Origin: Microbispora sp. H11081
GTDB lineage: Bacteria; Actinomycetota; Actinomycetes; Streptosporangiales; Streptosporangiaceae
Length of the DNA: 64,000 nucleotides
NCBI RefSeq assembly: GCF_012999535.1
Contig: NZ_JABBWV010000005.1
Coordinates: 1-64,000, forward strand
Reading direction: 5' to 3'
Within the stretch, counting starts at the first letter, position 1; each line of letters begins with the position of its first letter. The position numbers and the translations under genes are program-made. The notes beneath the pieces are model-generated. The model saw only the letters and a list, made by a program, of their open reading frames with translations, made no database searches and was not told where the DNA came from. Shown here one piece after another: positions 54,365-63,805 of this stretch.

Positions 54365-56431
54365 CTATCCGAAGTCGCGGATGGCGGGCATGGTGCCGGT
54401 GGCCTCCTCGGCCTCCTGCGGCACCGGGTCGGGCAGGATCTCACGCACCCGGTCCTGGATCAGGCGCGACACCTCACGCTGTTCGAGCGTGCCGTCCACC
54501 ACGAAGTAGCGGTCGGGGTCGGCCGCCGCCAGCGCCCGGAACTCCCGCCGGACCCGCTCGTGGAACTCCAGCGGCTCGGCCTCGATGCGGTCGGCCGGCG
54601 AGGCCATCCGCCGCAGCCCGACCGCGGGCGGCACGTCGACGAGCACGGTCAGGTCGGGGACGAGCCCGCCCGTCGCCCACCTGTTGATCCTCGCGACGTC
54701 CTCCTGGTCGAGCGAGCGCCCGGCGCCCTGGTAGGCGAGCGACGAGTCGACGTACCTGTCGGAGACCACCGTCGAGCCTCGCCGCAGCGCGGGCCTGATG
54801 ACCTTCTCCACATGCTCGGCGCGGTCCGCGGCGTACAGCATCGCCTCGGCCCGCGGCGACAGGCCCTGGTGGGCGGCGTCGAGCAGAATCGCCCGTAACC
54901 TCATGCCGACCTTGGTCGAACCCGGCTCGCGGGTCTGCACGACGTCGAAGCCCTGGTCGCGCAGCCAGATCGCGAGCAGCCGCGACTGGGTGGTCTTGCC
55001 CGAGCCCTCACCACCCTCGAAGGCGATGAACAGCCCGCGCTCGGGGTCCGCCTCCTCCTCGACGATCCGCCGCCCGCGCAGCGCGTTCAGCAGGTCGGTC
55101 CCGATGGGGACCTCGGGGCGGTCGTCCATGTGCCGCAGCGCGACCACCCCGACGGCGATCGCCAGCAGCGCGCCCAGGAGCAGCACGATGTTGGTGCCGT
55201 CGAAGCGGTAGCTGATGTCCGCGATGCGCACGGTGTGCGCGCCGAACAGCGCCGCGAGGCTGGAGGCCAGCGCCACGACCACCAGCAGCACCACCCTGGC
55301 CAGCGACTGCAGGAAGGAGAACGTGCGGCCGCGCAGCCCGTCCTCCACCTCAAGGCCGATCACCGTGTAGCCGATGATCCAGGCGATGCCGGCGCAGGCG
55401 CCGAGCACCACGGTCAGCACGACGACGACCACGAGGTTCTGGATGAGCGAGACGGCGGCCAGCGCCAGCCCCGCGAGCACGATCGACAGCCCGAACAGCC
55501 GCCGCCTCGACAGGCCCTTCAGCAGTCGCAGGCCGAAGAACATGCCGAACGCCATGCCGAGGAAGACGGCGCAGAACACCGCGCCGTACCCCGCGTCGCC
55601 GCCGCCCATGGCCTGCACGTACGCCTTGGCCACTCCGACGACCGCGCCGCCTGCGGCGAAGGCGCCGAGCATGCCGATGATCAGGCCGCGCACGATCCGG
55701 TTGCCGCCGACGAACCGCCAGCCCTCGGTGATCTGCCGGAGCACCGACGGCGTGGGCACGTGCCCGATGTGGGTCTTCGGGATCGCCCGCAGCGTGAAGA
55801 CCATGACGGCCGAGGCCAGGTAGGCCAGCGCGTTGGCGTACAGCGCCACGCTGGTGGCCGCGACGGTGAACGAGGGGAAGGCCGCCGAGATCGTCGTCAC
55901 CACGCCGGAGACGACCGCGAACAGCGCCGCGGCCACGGGGGCGGTGCCGTACGTGACGAGTAGGTTGAGCTGGTTGGCCTCCTCCAGCCGGTCCTTGGGC
56001 ACCAGGTTCGGCACGGTGGCGTCCTTGGCGGGGACCCAGAAGAGGTTCACGCACTCGACCAGGAACGTCGCGACGATCAGCCACTGGTAGGCGCCGACCA
56101 GCGGGATCGACAGGACCACCGCGAACCTCGCGAGGTCGGCGATGACCATTGTGAGCCTACGGTCGAACCGGTCGGCCATCACTCCCGCGAGCGGGCCGAG
56201 GAGGATCGCGGGCAGCATCTTGACGACGAAGACACCGCCGATGGCGAGGCTCTGCGCCTTGAAGCCGGAGCCGGCGGTGAGGTTACCCGCCAGGGCGGTC
56301 AGCGCGATGATGTTGAGCCAGTCGCCGAGGCTGCACGTCGCCATCGCCGTCCACAGCCTGCGGAACGGCGCGTTCGCCAGCACGTGCGGCTGCTTGCGTC
56401 GCGCGGCGGCGGCACGGCCAGGGGTGCTCAT
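54365..56431 (-). CDS. tmk: fused MFS transporter-like protein and thymidylate kinase
   Basis: The 688-aa protein has an N-terminal MFS-like region of about 12 membrane helices (about 20-435, LLGPLAGVMADRFDRRLTMV motif) and a C-terminal dTMP kinase (about 465-688). The kinase has P-loop FEGGEGSGKTT, TREPGST, SDRYVDSSLAYQG and the DRIEAEPLEFHERVR lid segment. The kinase makes dTDP for DNA synthesis; the transporter part has no known substrate. This fusion is widespread in actinobacteria. The start ATG at 56431 gives MSTPGRAAAARRK; further upstream codons are not family-like. Confidence 0.92.
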   Translation of the reverse strand: MSTPGRAAAARRKQPHVLANAPFRRLWTAMATCSLGDWLNIIALTALAGNLTAGSGFKAQSLAIGGVFVVKMLPAILLGPLAGVMADRFDRRLTMVIADLARFAVVLSIPLVGAYQWLIVATFLVECVNLFWVPAKDATVPNLVPKDRLEEANQLNLLVTYGTAPVAAALFAVVSGVVTTISAAFPSFTVAATSVALYANALAYLASAVMVFTLRAIPKTHIGHVPTPSVLRQITEGWRFVGGNRIVRGLIIGMLGAFAAGGAVVGVAKAYVQAMGGGDAGYGAVFCAVFLGMAFGMFFGLRLLKGLSRRRLFGLSIVLAGLALAAVSLIQNLVVVVVLTVVLGACAGIAWIIGYTVIGLEVEDGLRGRTFSFLQSLARVVLLVVVALASSLAALFGAHTVRIADISYRFDGTNIVLLLGALLAIAVGVVALRHMDDRPEVPIGTDLLNALRGRRIVEEEADPERGLFIAFEGGEGSGKTTQSRLLAIWLRDQGFDVVQTREPGSTKVGMRLRAILLDAAHQGLSPRAEAMLYAADRAEHVEKVIRPALRRGSTVVSDRYVDSSLAYQGAGRSLDQEDVARINRWATGGLVPDLTVLVDVPPAVGLRRMASPADRIEAEPLEFHERVRREFRALAAADPDRYFVVDGTLEQREVSRLIQDRVREILPDPVPQEAEEATGTMPAIRDFG

Positions 56432-56582
56432 GATGTCAGCGTATCCAGGTGCTCGCTGGGCTTGGGAGACGGACGAACGGGCCACGGGGGCCTGCTCGTC
56501 GCCTGAGGGTATTACGTCCGCCTCGTCCTCGCTGTCGAGATGGCGGCAATGTTCTGCTCGAATCCCGCGCGCGAGGCCGCGG

Positions 56583-57890
56583 TCAGGCCCGCAACTCGAC
56601 GAGGGTGATCTCGGGCGGCGCGCCGACCCGCACCGGCGGCCCCCAGAAACCCGCGCCCCGGGTGACGTAAAGCCGGGTGTCGCCACCACCCGTACGCGGC
56701 ACGCTCGCCAGCCCACCCACCACAGGCTGCTGCAGCGTCACCAGCAGGTTGAACGGCGCCATCTGCCCGCCGTGGGTGTGCCCGGACAGCTGGAGATCCA
56801 CGCCGTGGGCGGCGGCCTCGGTCACCTGGACCGGCTGGTGGGCCAGGAGCACGACGGGCCGGTCCGCGTCGCGGCCCCCGAGCGCCTTGCCGAAGTCCGG
56901 GCCGTCGCCAGATGGCGCGCCGTTCAGGTCGTTGACGCCCGCCAGGTCGAGCACGGCTCCCCCATGGCGGATCTCGACCCGCTCGTTGCGCAGCGGCCGG
57001 ATGCCGAGCGAGCGCAACTCCTCGATCCATTCCTCGGGACCCGCCGACGTGTAGTACTCGTGGTTGCCGGTCACGAAGTACGCGCCATAACGGGATTCGA
57101 GGGACCTGAGGGGCGTGGCGATGGGACCGAGTTCGGCGACGGTGCCGTCGACCAGGTCGCCCACGATCGCCACGGCGTCGGCCTCCAGGCCGTTGATCAT
57201 CCGGACGATCCGCTCGGCGTGCCCCCGCCCGGTCAGCGGGCCGAGGTGGATGTCGCTGACGGCCGCGATGCGCAGGCCGTTCATCCGGGGGTCGAGCCTG
57301 GGCAGCCGCAACGCCACCCGCTCGATCACCGGGTCGCCGAGCGCCCGGCTCACGCCGTAGCCCACGGTCGCGATCGCGCCCGCCGCCACGATCCCGGAGG
57401 CCGTACGGGAGATGAACAGCCTGCGGTCCATCGCCGGCGCGCCCGCGCCCGTCCCTCCCGCTGCCGGCCCGCCGGTCGCGGCCGGGCCGTGCGCGGCGGA
57501 TCCTCCCCCGGCCGCCGCGCCGGCGAGGACCACCTCGTCCACCGGCGCCGCCTCCTCCGCCGCCGGAGCCGCGGCCGTCGCCCGGCCGCGCCTGGACACG
57601 AGGAACGTCGCGACCGCCCTGGGCACCTCCATGACCAGCCCGAACACGAACAGGTAGAACATCAGGGCCAGCCACAGGTAGCCGGGCCAGGCCACTACGC
57701 GCTCCACGTCCATCCCGAAGGAGCGACTGCCGGCGAAGGTCACCACCATCAGGACCGCCAGTGCCAGCAGCACCCACGTCAGCACCCGGCGCGAGCGTGA
57801 TCCCGGCCTCGTCGACGCTCTGACCAGCCGTCGCCATAAGTAAAGGTGCACGACGACCACGGCCGTCAGGATCATGCTCACGAACCCCAC
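56583..57890 (-). CDS. membrane metallophosphoesterase
   Basis: The 435-aa protein has two to three membrane helices in the first 110 residues, a Gly/Ala-rich linker, and a second short helix. It ends with a calcineurin-like phosphoesterase domain (about 180-435) with motifs DIHLGP, GDLVDG, GNHEYY and SGHTHGGQ, the dinuclear metal ligands. Related to YkuE-type enzymes. Substrate unknown. The GTG at 57890 is chosen since it follows AGGGGAG with 5-base spacing; a GTG at 57932 was rejected. Confidence 0.88.
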   Translation of the reverse strand: MGFVSMILTAVVVVHLYLWRRLVRASTRPGSRSRRVLTWVLLALAVLMVVTFAGSRSFGMDVERVVAWPGYLWLALMFYLFVFGLVMEVPRAVATFLVSRRGRATAAAPAAEEAAPVDEVVLAGAAAGGGSAAHGPAATGGPAAGGTGAGAPAMDRRLFISRTASGIVAAGAIATVGYGVSRALGDPVIERVALRLPRLDPRMNGLRIAAVSDIHLGPLTGRGHAERIVRMINGLEADAVAIVGDLVDGTVAELGPIATPLRSLESRYGAYFVTGNHEYYTSAGPEEWIEELRSLGIRPLRNERVEIRHGGAVLDLAGVNDLNGAPSGDGPDFGKALGGRDADRPVVLLAHQPVQVTEAAAHGVDLQLSGHTHGGQMAPFNLLVTLQQPVVGGLASVPRTGGGDTRLYVTRGAGFWGPPVRVGAPPEITLVELRA

Positions 57891-58053
57891 CGGAACTCCC
57901 CTCGACCGGCTGGCGATCAAGGGCCGGTTCACGACGATGGTACGAGTTCGCCCTGGGGTCCGAGTCCACTGTCCACAGCCTCGACCGGTTGTCCACAGGC
58001 GCGAGGCCGTGCCAGAGCCCCGGCCGCAAACGCCGGGGCTCTAGAACCGTGGC

Positions 58054-60762
58054 TCAGGACTTGGCGGCGGGTTTCTTCGCGGTGGTCGTCCTGGCGCGGG
58101 TCGTGCGCTTGGGCGCGGGCGCCCGCTCCCGCCGCTCGGCCAGCAGTTCCGCCGCCCGCTCCAGCGTGATGTCCTCGACCGTGTCACCCTTGCGCAGGGA
58201 CGCGTTGGTCTCGCCGTCGGTGACGTACGGGCCGAACCGGCCCTCCTTCACCACGATCGGCTTCTTGGAGCCCGGGTCGTCGCCCAGCTCGCGCAGCGGC
58301 GGAGCGGCGGCGGCACGGCCGCGTCCGCGCGCCTTCGGCTGCGCGAACAGCTCCTTCGCCTGCTCGATCGTGACGGTGAGCAGGTCCTCCTCGGAGGCGA
58401 GCGAGCGCGAGTCCGTCCCCTTCTTGATGTAGGGCCCGAACCTGCCGTTCTGCGCCGTGACCTCCTCGCCGTCGAGCTCGCCGACGACCCTGGGCAGCTG
58501 GAGCAGCTTGAGCGCCTGGTCCAGCGTGATCGTGTCCAGCGACATCGTCTTGAACAGCGAGCTCGTCCGCGGCTTGGGGACGTCCGCCTTCTTCGTCCGC
58601 TTCTTGCCCTCGGCGGGCGCGGGCTCCTCGGGCAGGATCTCCGTGACGTACGGGCCGAAACGGCCGTCCTTGGCCACGATCGTCCGGCCGGTCACCGGGT
58701 CGACGCCCAGCTCGCGGTCGCCGCTCGGGCGGGAGAACAGCTCCTCGGCCTTCTCGGCGGTCAGCTCGTCGGGCGCCATGTCCTCGGGGATGTTCACCCG
58801 GGCGCCGTCGCGGTCGAGGTACGGCCCGTAGCGGCCGACCCTGATCACGATGTCCGTCCCCTTGATCGGGAACGAGCTGATCTCCTTGGCGTCGATCTCC
58901 CCGAGGTCGGTGACCATCTCCTTCAGGCCCTCGTCGCCGTCCCCGCCGCCGAAGTAGAACCTGCGCAACTCGGGCACCCGCTCGGCGCGGTCGTTGGCGA
59001 TGTCGTCGAGGACCTTCTCCATGTCGGCGGTGAAGTCGTAGTCGACCAGGTTGCCGAAGTGCTGTTCGAGCAGGTTGACCACGGCGAACGCGAGGAACGA
59101 CGGCACCAGGGCCGTGCCCTTCTTGAACACGTAGCCCCGGTCGAGGATGGTCCCGATGATCGACGCGTACGTCGACGGGCGACCGATCTCCCGGTCTTCC
59201 AGCTCCTTGACCAGCGACGCCTCGGTGTAGCGCGCCGGCGGCTTGGTCGAGTGCCCGAGCGCGGTCAGCTCGGCCGCGGTGAGCCCGTCGCCCTCGGTCA
59301 GCGTCGGCAGGCGCTTCTCGGAGTCGTCCCTGTCGGTCGAGGGGTCGTCCGCCCCCTCCACGTACGCCTTGAGGAAGCCGTGGAAGGTGATCGTCCGGCC
59401 GGTGGCGCTGAACTCCACCTTCTCGGCGGCGCTGGACGTGCCCGCGACCTTGACCGACACGGACTCGCCGACCGCGTCCTTCATCTGCGAGGCGACCGTA
59501 CGCTGCCAGATCAGCTCGTACAGCCGGAACATGTCGCCGGACAGGCCGGTCTCGCCCGGCGTGCGGAACTCCTCGCCGGACGGCCGGATCGCCTCGTGCG
59601 CCTCCTGCGCGTTCTTCACCTTGCTGGTGTAGACGCGCGGCTTGTCCGGCACGTACGCCGCGCCGTAGAGCTTGATCGCCTGGCTGCGGGCGGCGGCGAC
59701 GGCGGTCTCCGACAGCGTGATGCTGTCGGTACGCATGTAGGTGATGTAGCCGTTCTCGTACAGCCGCTGGGCCACCTGCATCGTGTACTTGGCGGAGAAG
59801 CCCAGCTTGCGGCTCGCCTCCTGCTGCAGCGTGGTCGTCCGGAACGGCGCGTACGGCTTGCGCGTGTACGGCTTGCGCTCGACCGAGCGCACGGCGTAGG
59901 GCACGCCGTCGAGACGGGCGGCCAGCGCCCTCGCGGCGGCCTCGTCGAGGTGGAGGACGTCGGCGCCCTTCAGTCGGCCGGTGGAGGCGAAGTCGCGGCC
60001 CTGGGCCACGCGCTTGCCGTCCACTCCGGTGAGGGTGGCGGAGAACGTCCGGGGGTCGTCGCCCGCGCGGCCGGTGTCGAACAGCGCCTGCAGGTCCCAG
60101 TAGTTGGCCGAGGTGAACGCCATCCGCTCCCGCTCGCGCTCCACGACCAGGCGGGTGGCGACCGACTGGACACGGCCGGCGGAGAGCCGCGGCTTGACCT
60201 TCTTCCACAGGACCGGGCTGACCTCGTAGCCGTACAGGCGGTCGAGGATGCGCCGGGTCTCCTGGGCGTCCACCAGGCGGAGGTTCAGGTCGCGGGGATT
60301 GGAGACGGCGTCCCTGATCGCGTGCGGGGTGATCTCGTGGAACACCATGCGGTGCACCGGGATCTTGGGCTTGAGCACCTCGCGCAGGTGCCAGGCGATG
60401 GCCTCGCCCTCCCGGTCCTCGTCGGTGGCGAGGTAGAGCTCGTCGGCTTCCTTGAGAAGCTGCTTGAGCTTGGACACCTGCGACTTCTTGTCCGGGTTCA
60501 CGACATAGAGCGGCTCGAACTCGTGGTCGACGTTCACCCCGAGGCGGGCCCACGCCTCGCTCTTGTACTTCTCCGGGATGTCGTCGGCTTTCTCCGGAAG
60601 ATCGCGGATATGGCCGATGCTCGATTCGACGATGTAGCCGCGCCCGAGGTACCCGGCGATCGTCTTCGCCTTCGCGGGCGATTCCACGATCACCAGGCGG
60701 GTTCCGCCGGCGTTGCCGTTGTTGGCTGGCACGCTGCTTCCTACCTCGCTGTCCGCTGTCAT
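58054..60762 (-). CDS. topA: DNA topoisomerase I
   Basis: TopA relaxes negative supercoils. The 902-aa type IA enzyme has the TOPRIM domain (LVIVESPAKAKTIAGYLG and DEDREGEAIAWHL), LSAGRVQSVA, and the active-site Tyr342 in YITYMRTDS. The C-terminal half has repeated RFGPY modules (GRYGPYLDRDG, GRFGPYVTEI, GRFGPYIKKG, GRFGPYVTDG), each without zinc cysteines, then a Lys/Ala-rich tail that typically binds DNA. The start is MTADSEVGSS at 60762; upstream codons are Arg/Gly-rich. Confidence 0.96.
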   Translation of the reverse strand: MTADSEVGSSVPANNGNAGGTRLVIVESPAKAKTIAGYLGRGYIVESSIGHIRDLPEKADDIPEKYKSEAWARLGVNVDHEFEPLYVVNPDKKSQVSKLKQLLKEADELYLATDEDREGEAIAWHLREVLKPKIPVHRMVFHEITPHAIRDAVSNPRDLNLRLVDAQETRRILDRLYGYEVSPVLWKKVKPRLSAGRVQSVATRLVVERERERMAFTSANYWDLQALFDTGRAGDDPRTFSATLTGVDGKRVAQGRDFASTGRLKGADVLHLDEAAARALAARLDGVPYAVRSVERKPYTRKPYAPFRTTTLQQEASRKLGFSAKYTMQVAQRLYENGYITYMRTDSITLSETAVAAARSQAIKLYGAAYVPDKPRVYTSKVKNAQEAHEAIRPSGEEFRTPGETGLSGDMFRLYELIWQRTVASQMKDAVGESVSVKVAGTSSAAEKVEFSATGRTITFHGFLKAYVEGADDPSTDRDDSEKRLPTLTEGDGLTAAELTALGHSTKPPARYTEASLVKELEDREIGRPSTYASIIGTILDRGYVFKKGTALVPSFLAFAVVNLLEQHFGNLVDYDFTADMEKVLDDIANDRAERVPELRRFYFGGGDGDEGLKEMVTDLGEIDAKEISSFPIKGTDIVIRVGRYGPYLDRDGARVNIPEDMAPDELTAEKAEELFSRPSGDRELGVDPVTGRTIVAKDGRFGPYVTEILPEEPAPAEGKKRTKKADVPKPRTSSLFKTMSLDTITLDQALKLLQLPRVVGELDGEEVTAQNGRFGPYIKKGTDSRSLASEEDLLTVTIEQAKELFAQPKARGRGRAAAAPPLRELGDDPGSKKPIVVKEGRFGPYVTDGETNASLRKGDTVEDITLERAAELLAERRERAPAPKRTTRARTTTAKKPAAKS

Positions 60763-60995
60763 TCCCCGTGCTGCCGGGCTTCGTGGTCCCGGCTCAAGAC
60801 ACCCTCGTCGTCCGGGCCGGGGGGCGTTCACCCCCCAGGGGCGCCGACGAGGCGCCGCTTCGACGGTACCTGCCGTCGCACCTTCCTCCCCCTCGGGCTA
60901 CCCGGTTATGTCCGGGAATGTAACCCGCCTGGCGCTGTTATCCACGGAGACGCAGAATAGAGCTCATCCAGTTCCCTAGCACGCCCCGGAGACCA

Positions 60996-61187
60996 ATGGC
61001 TGTGCTCGACTACTCCTACCTGGACCTGTATCTCCCTCGGGACACCCCTCGTGAGGTGGCGAGGCAGATGCTCACGGAGCATGCCGAGCACGGGGACTGG
61101 GAACTTGAGCGACTACGCCTTTATCCCGACGGCAGCAGACGCGTCCGGCTGCGTCGGAAGATCATACGGGCCGCCAGGACCATGTGA
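60996..61187 (+). CDS. DUF5703 family small protein
   Basis: The 63-aa protein has the family sequence DYSYLDLYLPRDTPREVARQ and HGDWELERLRLYPDGSRRVRL. DUF5703 proteins are small, basic and conserved in actinobacteria, with unknown role. It lies divergent to topA, with a possible promoter in the 233-base gap. Confidence 0.85.
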   Translation: MAVLDYSYLDLYLPRDTPREVARQMLTEHAEHGDWELERLRLYPDGSRRVRLRRKIIRAARTM

Positions 61188-61540
61188 GCCGCCGGGACGC
61201 GGACACGCACGGTCAAAAGGGTTTTGCCGTTCCCGGTCCGTCGGCGCGCGGATCACAGGTGCGCCGACCCCGTATTCAGAAACACTACTCGGCAAAAGGG
61301 CTTTGCCCGTCCCGGGCCGCGCCCCCGGAACGGGCAAAGCGTTCGTGCCTCCACCCACTGGCTGTGGGAAGGCGTCCTTGTCGCCCGCGCCGGGCGGCAT
61401 CGCGACGGCCGGTTCGCCGCCGCCGCGCCAGGCGCGGGCGAGTGATATCCCTCGCCTCCGTCAGCCGCGCGCCGCGGGACCACTTCCGTACGGCCGTCGC
61501 CGCCGGATGCGTTCCCTGGCCGACACGCGCGGCCGTACGG
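61188..61540. terminator. gap with bidirectional terminators and imperfect repeat
   Basis: No gene is seen. An 11-bp stem, GCTTTGCCCGT/ACGGGCAAAGC at 61300-61340, lies between the convergent DUF5703 and chaplin genes. A shorter hairpin, GGCAAA/TTTGCC at about 61291-61307, overlaps it. A 23-base imperfect direct repeat (CAAAAGGG-TTTTGCC / CAAAAGGG-CTTTGCC type) lies at 61214-61236 and 61293-61315. Confidence 0.7.
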
Positions 61541-63601
61541 CTACTTGCGGCCGATGCGGAGGCGGCGGGTGACGGCGAACAGGCTCGCCGAAGCGGCGAA
61601 CATGGCACCGAGGGCCAGGGCGAGGAACGAGGCCGGGTTCATCCCGGTCAGGCCGACGGGCTGCTCGGCGCTCATCAGCTTGAGCCCGCTCAGCTTGCCC
61701 AGCGGCAGCACGTCGGTGGTCTTGCTCAGGTCACCGGCCGGAAGGCTGCGGGTCGCGTCGGCGACGGGCAGCGAGGCCGTGGCGTCCTCCAGCGTCTGCT
61801 TGGCGGGCAGCGCGCTGGTCGCGCCGCCGAGCGCGCCGGTGGTCTTGGAGACGGCCGCGGGGGCGCTGCCGCCCTTGTTCGCCTTGGCGGGGGCGCCGGG
61901 CAGGCTCGGCGTCTCGGGCAGGCCGAGCATGTTCGGCAGGGCGCCGATGACCGGAGCCGAGGGGTTCGAGGCGGCGCTCATCTGCTGCACCGTGTGCTTG
62001 CCGGACAGCACCGACGCACCCGGCATGGCCGGCATGACCGCACCGCGGGCGGCCTTGTGCCGCGGGTGGGCCCAGGAGCCGTGCTGGTTCCAGCCGCCGC
62101 CCACCTTGGCGCCGCCGAGGCAGCCCGCGGCGGCGTCGCCGAGCACGGCGACCGAGTTGCCGCAGACGTTGATCGGCGCGGTGATCGGGGCGACGATCTG
62201 GTTGCCCGCGAGGATCCCGTGCCTGCCCGAGGTGACGTTGCCGCCCGCGCCGGCCCCGCCGCCGAGCACCGCGGCGCCGCCGCGGCAGCCCGCCTGGGAC
62301 CGGCCGATGACCGACACCGCGTTGCCGCAGACGTTGATCGGCGCGGTGATCGGCGCGACGATCTGGTTGCCGCCGAGGATCGAGCCGTGACCGGACGTGA
62401 CGTTGCCGCCGGCCCCACGGCCGCCGTGCTTGCTCCAGCCGCCGACGACGGTCGCGCCGCCGCGGCAGCCCGCGAAGGCGTCGCCGACGATCGCGATGGC
62501 GTTGCCGCAGACGTTGACCGGCACGGTGATCGGCGCGACCACCTGGTTGCCGCCGCCGATGCTGTGCACCCCGCTGGTGCGGTTGCCGCCCGCGCCGCCG
62601 CCGGACCATCCGCCGTGGCCGTGACCGTGCCCGTGGTGACCGGGCTTGGAACCGCCCTTGCAGCTGCCCGAGCCGTTGCCGCACACGTCGACCGGTGTGG
62701 TGATCGGTGAGACCACCTGGGTGCCGCCGCCCACCGAGTAACGGCCGTCGGTGTCGTGGCCCTTCGAGCCGGGGCGGTGCGAGTGACCGCCGCCGTACCC
62801 GCCGTGACCCTTGTGACCGCCGTGGCCCTTGTGTCCACCGTGCCCCTTGTGGCCACCGTGTCCGCCGTGGCCGCCCACGGACGAGCCGCCGGTGCAGCCC
62901 GAGAACGCCTTGCCGATGACCGCGACGGAGTTGCCGCAGATGTTGATCGGGGCGGTGATCGGGACGACGACCTGGTTGCCGCCCAGGATCGAGCCGTGGC
63001 CGCTGGTGCGGTTGCCCCCGGCGCGGACGACGTCACGTCCGCCGCCGACGAAGGCGCCGCCACGGCACCCGGCGGTGGCGTCGCCGAACACGGCGATCGA
63101 GTTGCCGCACAGGTTGACCGGCGCCGTGATCGGCGCGACCACCTGGTTGCCGCCGCCGATGCTGTGCACCCCGCTGGTGCGGTTGCCGCCCGCGCTCGCG
63201 CGCTGTCCCGAGCCCTTGACCTCCGAGCCGCCGCGGCAGCTCGCGTCGGACCTGCCGATGACCGACACCGCGTTGCCGCAGGCGTTGACCGGGACGTTGA
63301 TCGGCGCGACCACCTGGTTGCCGCCGAGGATGCTGCCCGCTCCCGAGGTCTTGTTCTGGCCGGCGCCCACGCCCGCGCCCTGCACGGCGGCGCCGCCGAG
63401 GGAGGAGGCCCTGGACTCGCCGACGACCGCGACGGCGTTGCCGCTGATGTCGATCGGCAGGGTCACCGGGATGTCGACCTGGTTGCCGCCGAGAATCGAA
63501 TGGCTGCCGTCGGTGTCCGCGTAAGCCGTACCGCTGCCGAGGGCCATGACGCCGGCGGCCAGAAACGCCGCGGAGGCCGGGCCCTTCGCCCACGTTCGCA
63601 T
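61541..63601 (-). CDS. long chaplin with eight chaplin domains
   Basis: The 686-aa protein has a signal peptide (about 1-28, ending TAYA) and eight chaplin domains of about 40 residues (pattern GGNQVVAPITxPxNxCGN ... GCxGG). These are surface-active modules that coat aerial hyphae or spores. Domain 1 has Ser in place of both cysteines (ISGN, SSLGG). Domain 5 is shortened (VCGNGSGSCKGG). Between domains 4 and 5 is a His/Gly/Lys-rich linker (repeated GGHKGH). The C-terminus has a Pro/Ala spacer, a hydrophobic helix and a basic tail, without a standard LAxTG sorting motif. The start ATG follows AGGAG. Confidence 0.93.
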   Translation of the reverse strand: MRTWAKGPASAAFLAAGVMALGSGTAYADTDGSHSILGGNQVDIPVTLPIDISGNAVAVVGESRASSLGGAAVQGAGVGAGQNKTSGAGSILGGNQVVAPINVPVNACGNAVSVIGRSDASCRGGSEVKGSGQRASAGGNRTSGVHSIGGGNQVVAPITAPVNLCGNSIAVFGDATAGCRGGAFVGGGRDVVRAGGNRTSGHGSILGGNQVVVPITAPINICGNSVAVIGKAFSGCTGGSSVGGHGGHGGHKGHGGHKGHGGHKGHGGYGGGHSHRPGSKGHDTDGRYSVGGGTQVVSPITTPVDVCGNGSGSCKGGSKPGHHGHGHGHGGWSGGGAGGNRTSGVHSIGGGNQVVAPITVPVNVCGNAIAIVGDAFAGCRGGATVVGGWSKHGGRGAGGNVTSGHGSILGGNQIVAPITAPINVCGNAVSVIGRSQAGCRGGAAVLGGGAGAGGNVTSGRHGILAGNQIVAPITAPINVCGNSVAVLGDAAAGCLGGAKVGGGWNQHGSWAHPRHKAARGAVMPAMPGASVLSGKHTVQQMSAASNPSAPVIGALPNMLGLPETPSLPGAPAKANKGGSAPAAVSKTTGALGGATSALPAKQTLEDATASLPVADATRSLPAGDLSKTTDVLPLGKLSGLKLMSAEQPVGLTGMNPASFLALALGAMFAASASLFAVTRRLRIGRK

Positions 63602-63805
63602 AATGAATGCTCCTAGTGGTTTTCTTAGGGGGTTACCTGACAGCTCGCGACACATGTCCAGGCTGTTCGAGCACAGCGGAGCCGTGGACGGTCACGAGGA
63701 TGGGAGATTCCGCGTCACCCGCGGGAGCCTGCCGCCCGGGCACCACGAGCGAGGGCAGGCGATGGCACCGGTCGCCGTACGACGGGGACCGGCACGAAGG
63801 CGGGA

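Noticed and set aside
61541..63601. Tandem repeats considered as a non-coding satellite
   Set aside because: They are in-frame chaplin domains with conserved cysteines.
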